Part shown: positions 62,046-64,000 of the stretch, one piece after another
Position numbering within the stretch: the stretch's first letter is position 1
How the letters are laid out: every line of letters begins with the position of its first letter
From: Lethocerus indicus
Lineage: Eukaryota; Arthropoda; Insecta; Hemiptera; Belostomatidae
Length of the DNA stretch: 64,000 bases
NCBI GenBank assembly: GCA_019843655.1
Contig: JACDQD010000006.1
Location: forward strand, 21,594,246 to 21,658,245
Direction of reading: 5' to 3'
Program-made: the position numbers and the translations under genes
The notes under the pieces: model-generated
Database searches by the model: none
The model's input: only the letters and a program-made list of their open reading frames with translations
Told to the model about the DNA's origin: nothing

Positions 62046-64000
62046 TGTTCACAATTAACATGGCTCTATCAATAAATGATACAAACTGAAGAAATAAAGT
62101 GGCCTCGTATAATAACAGAAGTACTTCGGTTCGTGTTTAATGAACATCTAGACGCATTCTATATAAGGAAACCGACTTCAGGACAGTTTATGACTCTATT
62201 GTCGAATGATTGCATCAGATAATTACATCACTTTCGGCATTCATCTTTAAAGCTATCCAACATCTCTGAGGCAATCGTCGGTTTTGTTGCATATATTTAT
62301 GCATTGAAAATTTTAAATTGTATTAAAATGTATTGTGACCAGTACGTAAATTATGCGATTTTATGAATCCCTTATATATACTATTTTAAATTAATCGTTA
62401 AAATATAGTAGTCTAAACAAAGTCCTGATTTGAATATTTGTTTGCGCGCATTGAATACTAATTATCACTACAAATATTGAAAAAGGAAGAAAAAATATGT
62501 AAACCAGACGACTTACTTTGACAAATGGGCTGGTCTACTAAAAAGATTCCGGCCTTACTCGAAATCCGATGGCGAACCGCAGGCCCTCCGAAGAAAAGCA
62601 GCATTGATGGCCTGGATTTAGGCAGAATAAAAGCTTTTACATCCCTCGTAAACCTCGAGACCTCTCTCCATTCTTTTCTTTTTCCAGCATCCTTTCCTCG
62701 CTCGGAGGAACAACCGAAACCTCTTTTACTTGGCAATCCAATATGTCTGGAGCATGTGTACTCCAGCCGTTCGCTGATAAGGCTTACCTTCGCTCATTCC
62801 ATCAACGGATTAGGTGCTGTAAATGGATGCAACATTCATTTCGATCATCAGATGCATTATCAATCTCAGGACTACATTCTTAAGCGGTCTCAAATCAAAT
62901 GGTGACAAACATTCTGGGTTAAAATTTAATCTTAATACCAGAATGACATGGTGACCGCAGCAAAGATCTCTTTGGAAAGTTTTTTTATTTCAAAAATAAT
63001 GTTATACCCATTAGTGTTCTGTTGGATTCGATTGGCCTCTATGTAGAGGCTACTTTATTTGTTCAGTACGCCCAATGTGGTCATTTATATGCGTACCGGT
63101 TGGTACAGCCCTGGTAAATCTCAGACCCCGCAATCGAGATAAGGCATCCCCCTCTGTAAGACTCTAAGAAAATTATGTTATGAAAAATGAGAAACATACA
63201 TGTTTGTATTAAAAAATATTATTTGAACAATACTTTTTTTGTTATATAAATTGATATAAAACGTTTTGCATTTTAACATTTTCTGCTCATCTACTGATAT
63301 TGTGATGTTGAAACTCTTTCGTGGCTATTGACCATATAATGTTCTGTTTTCTCTCTATCCATTAATTTTCTTGTAGAGGTATTAAGGTGAAAATTATGAT
63401 CTGTAGACAGAGCAGGTTTACCAAATTCAATCAGAATTTATGCATATGTTAAACTTTATTAATTCTATCATACAGAAAATTCAAAATTTCCACGTGGATG
63501 TAGTATATTTTAATTTGTTGGGTTGCATTGCACCATTTCTGATGGAAAACGATCGGCGAGCCAGATTAGTCTAGAATTTATCGCCGGCCCATCCCATTCA
63601 TCACTGCGTTCCCCCTTCATCTCTATCACCTATTTATCTCGATTACCTGATTCAAAACGCAAGATTTATACGGGTCTAAAAAATCAATTCGAGGACCTTC
63701 TCCAGATCCTTATATTGCCGCCCTATAAGCTAGACGTGGAGTTTTAATGTAGCCAATAATTTGAATGCTTTCTACGGTAGCATCTATAAAGTATTTCGCA
63801 ATGCCTACCGTTCGGCCCATCAACTAAAGCAGACTTTACGGCTGCCGAAGTCGTTAACGCTTTACTCCTCATGGTTTAACGTTTCTCTCAAGTACTATAG
63901 GAGAGGTGGGAAATCTCTGATTTTTCCTGCCTTATTCCGCTTAATAATACTCATTCAATATTCCTAAATTTCAGTTTAAACAATTTATTAAGGTTAAGAG
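62046..64000. other. AT-rich end of window
   Basis: No supported gene. The 126-codon + frame at 62525-62905 is overlapped by a 92-codon minus frame (62458-62736) and has no recognisable domain, signal peptide or splice context. The last bases include a CTAAATTTCAG 3' splice-like string ending near 63973, too weak to call with no downstream sequence. Confidence 0.45.

Noticed and set aside
62525..62905. 126-codon plus frame near the window end
   Set aside because: No recognisable domain, no splice or promoter context, and a minus frame of 92 codons overlaps it.
1..64000. CRISPR array, prophage, operon or secondary-metabolite cluster
   Set aside because: No spaced direct repeats, no gene-dense strand blocks and no ribosome-binding-site-led frames; composition and microsatellites point to a eukaryotic non-coding region.

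Overview
The window reads as non-coding DNA from an AT-rich eukaryotic genome, most likely an arthropod and possibly an insect. Three things point that way. Long open reading frames are absent on both strands: the longest is about 137 codons and resembles no family I recognise. There are three long (AT)n microsatellites and a (CT)n tract. CpG and CCGG-type words are plentiful, which argues against a CpG-depleted vertebrate genome. I see no operons, Shine-Dalgarno-led genes, rRNA, intact tRNA, CRISPR array or intact transposase. The species guess is inference; only the composition is seen.

Layout: an AT-rich background is broken by short GC/CpG-rich islands, roughly at 5.8-6.9, 13.6-14.1, 17.7-18.1, 26.0-26.1, 27.5-27.8, 34.7-34.9, 36.5-36.7, 38.7-38.9, 46.2-47.8, 53.5-54.6, 56.1-56.4 and 60.6-62.0 kb. 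Several carry G-quadruplex-type G-runs, best at 6755-6776, 54573-54598 and 61606-61627. Open frames cluster in these islands in several frames and on both strands, as expected from low stop-codon density rather than coding. Microsatellites lie at 23.2, 24.3, 30.9 and 58.7 kb. There is a 25-bp tandem repeat at 33.2 kb, a diverged direct repeat pair at 48.6/49.2 kb, a second diverged pair at 48.0/60.0 kb, and several perfect hairpins, best at 9085-9110, 31654-31676 and 60392-60423.

The most informative signals are splice-like and all on the + strand. At 15277/15278 and at 44660/44661 a pyrimidine-rich 3' splice site ending in AG is followed immediately by GTAAGT. That is the signature of a recursive-splicing (ratchet) site. 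Each is followed 32 or 64 bases later by a second good 5' splice site, giving the layout of a recursive-splice exon. A separate 33-nt, frame-neutral microexon candidate lies at 26431-26463. Together with the lack of coding sequence, this suggests that much of the window lies inside a very long intron (or introns) of a + strand gene whose main exons are outside the window. I cannot name that gene.
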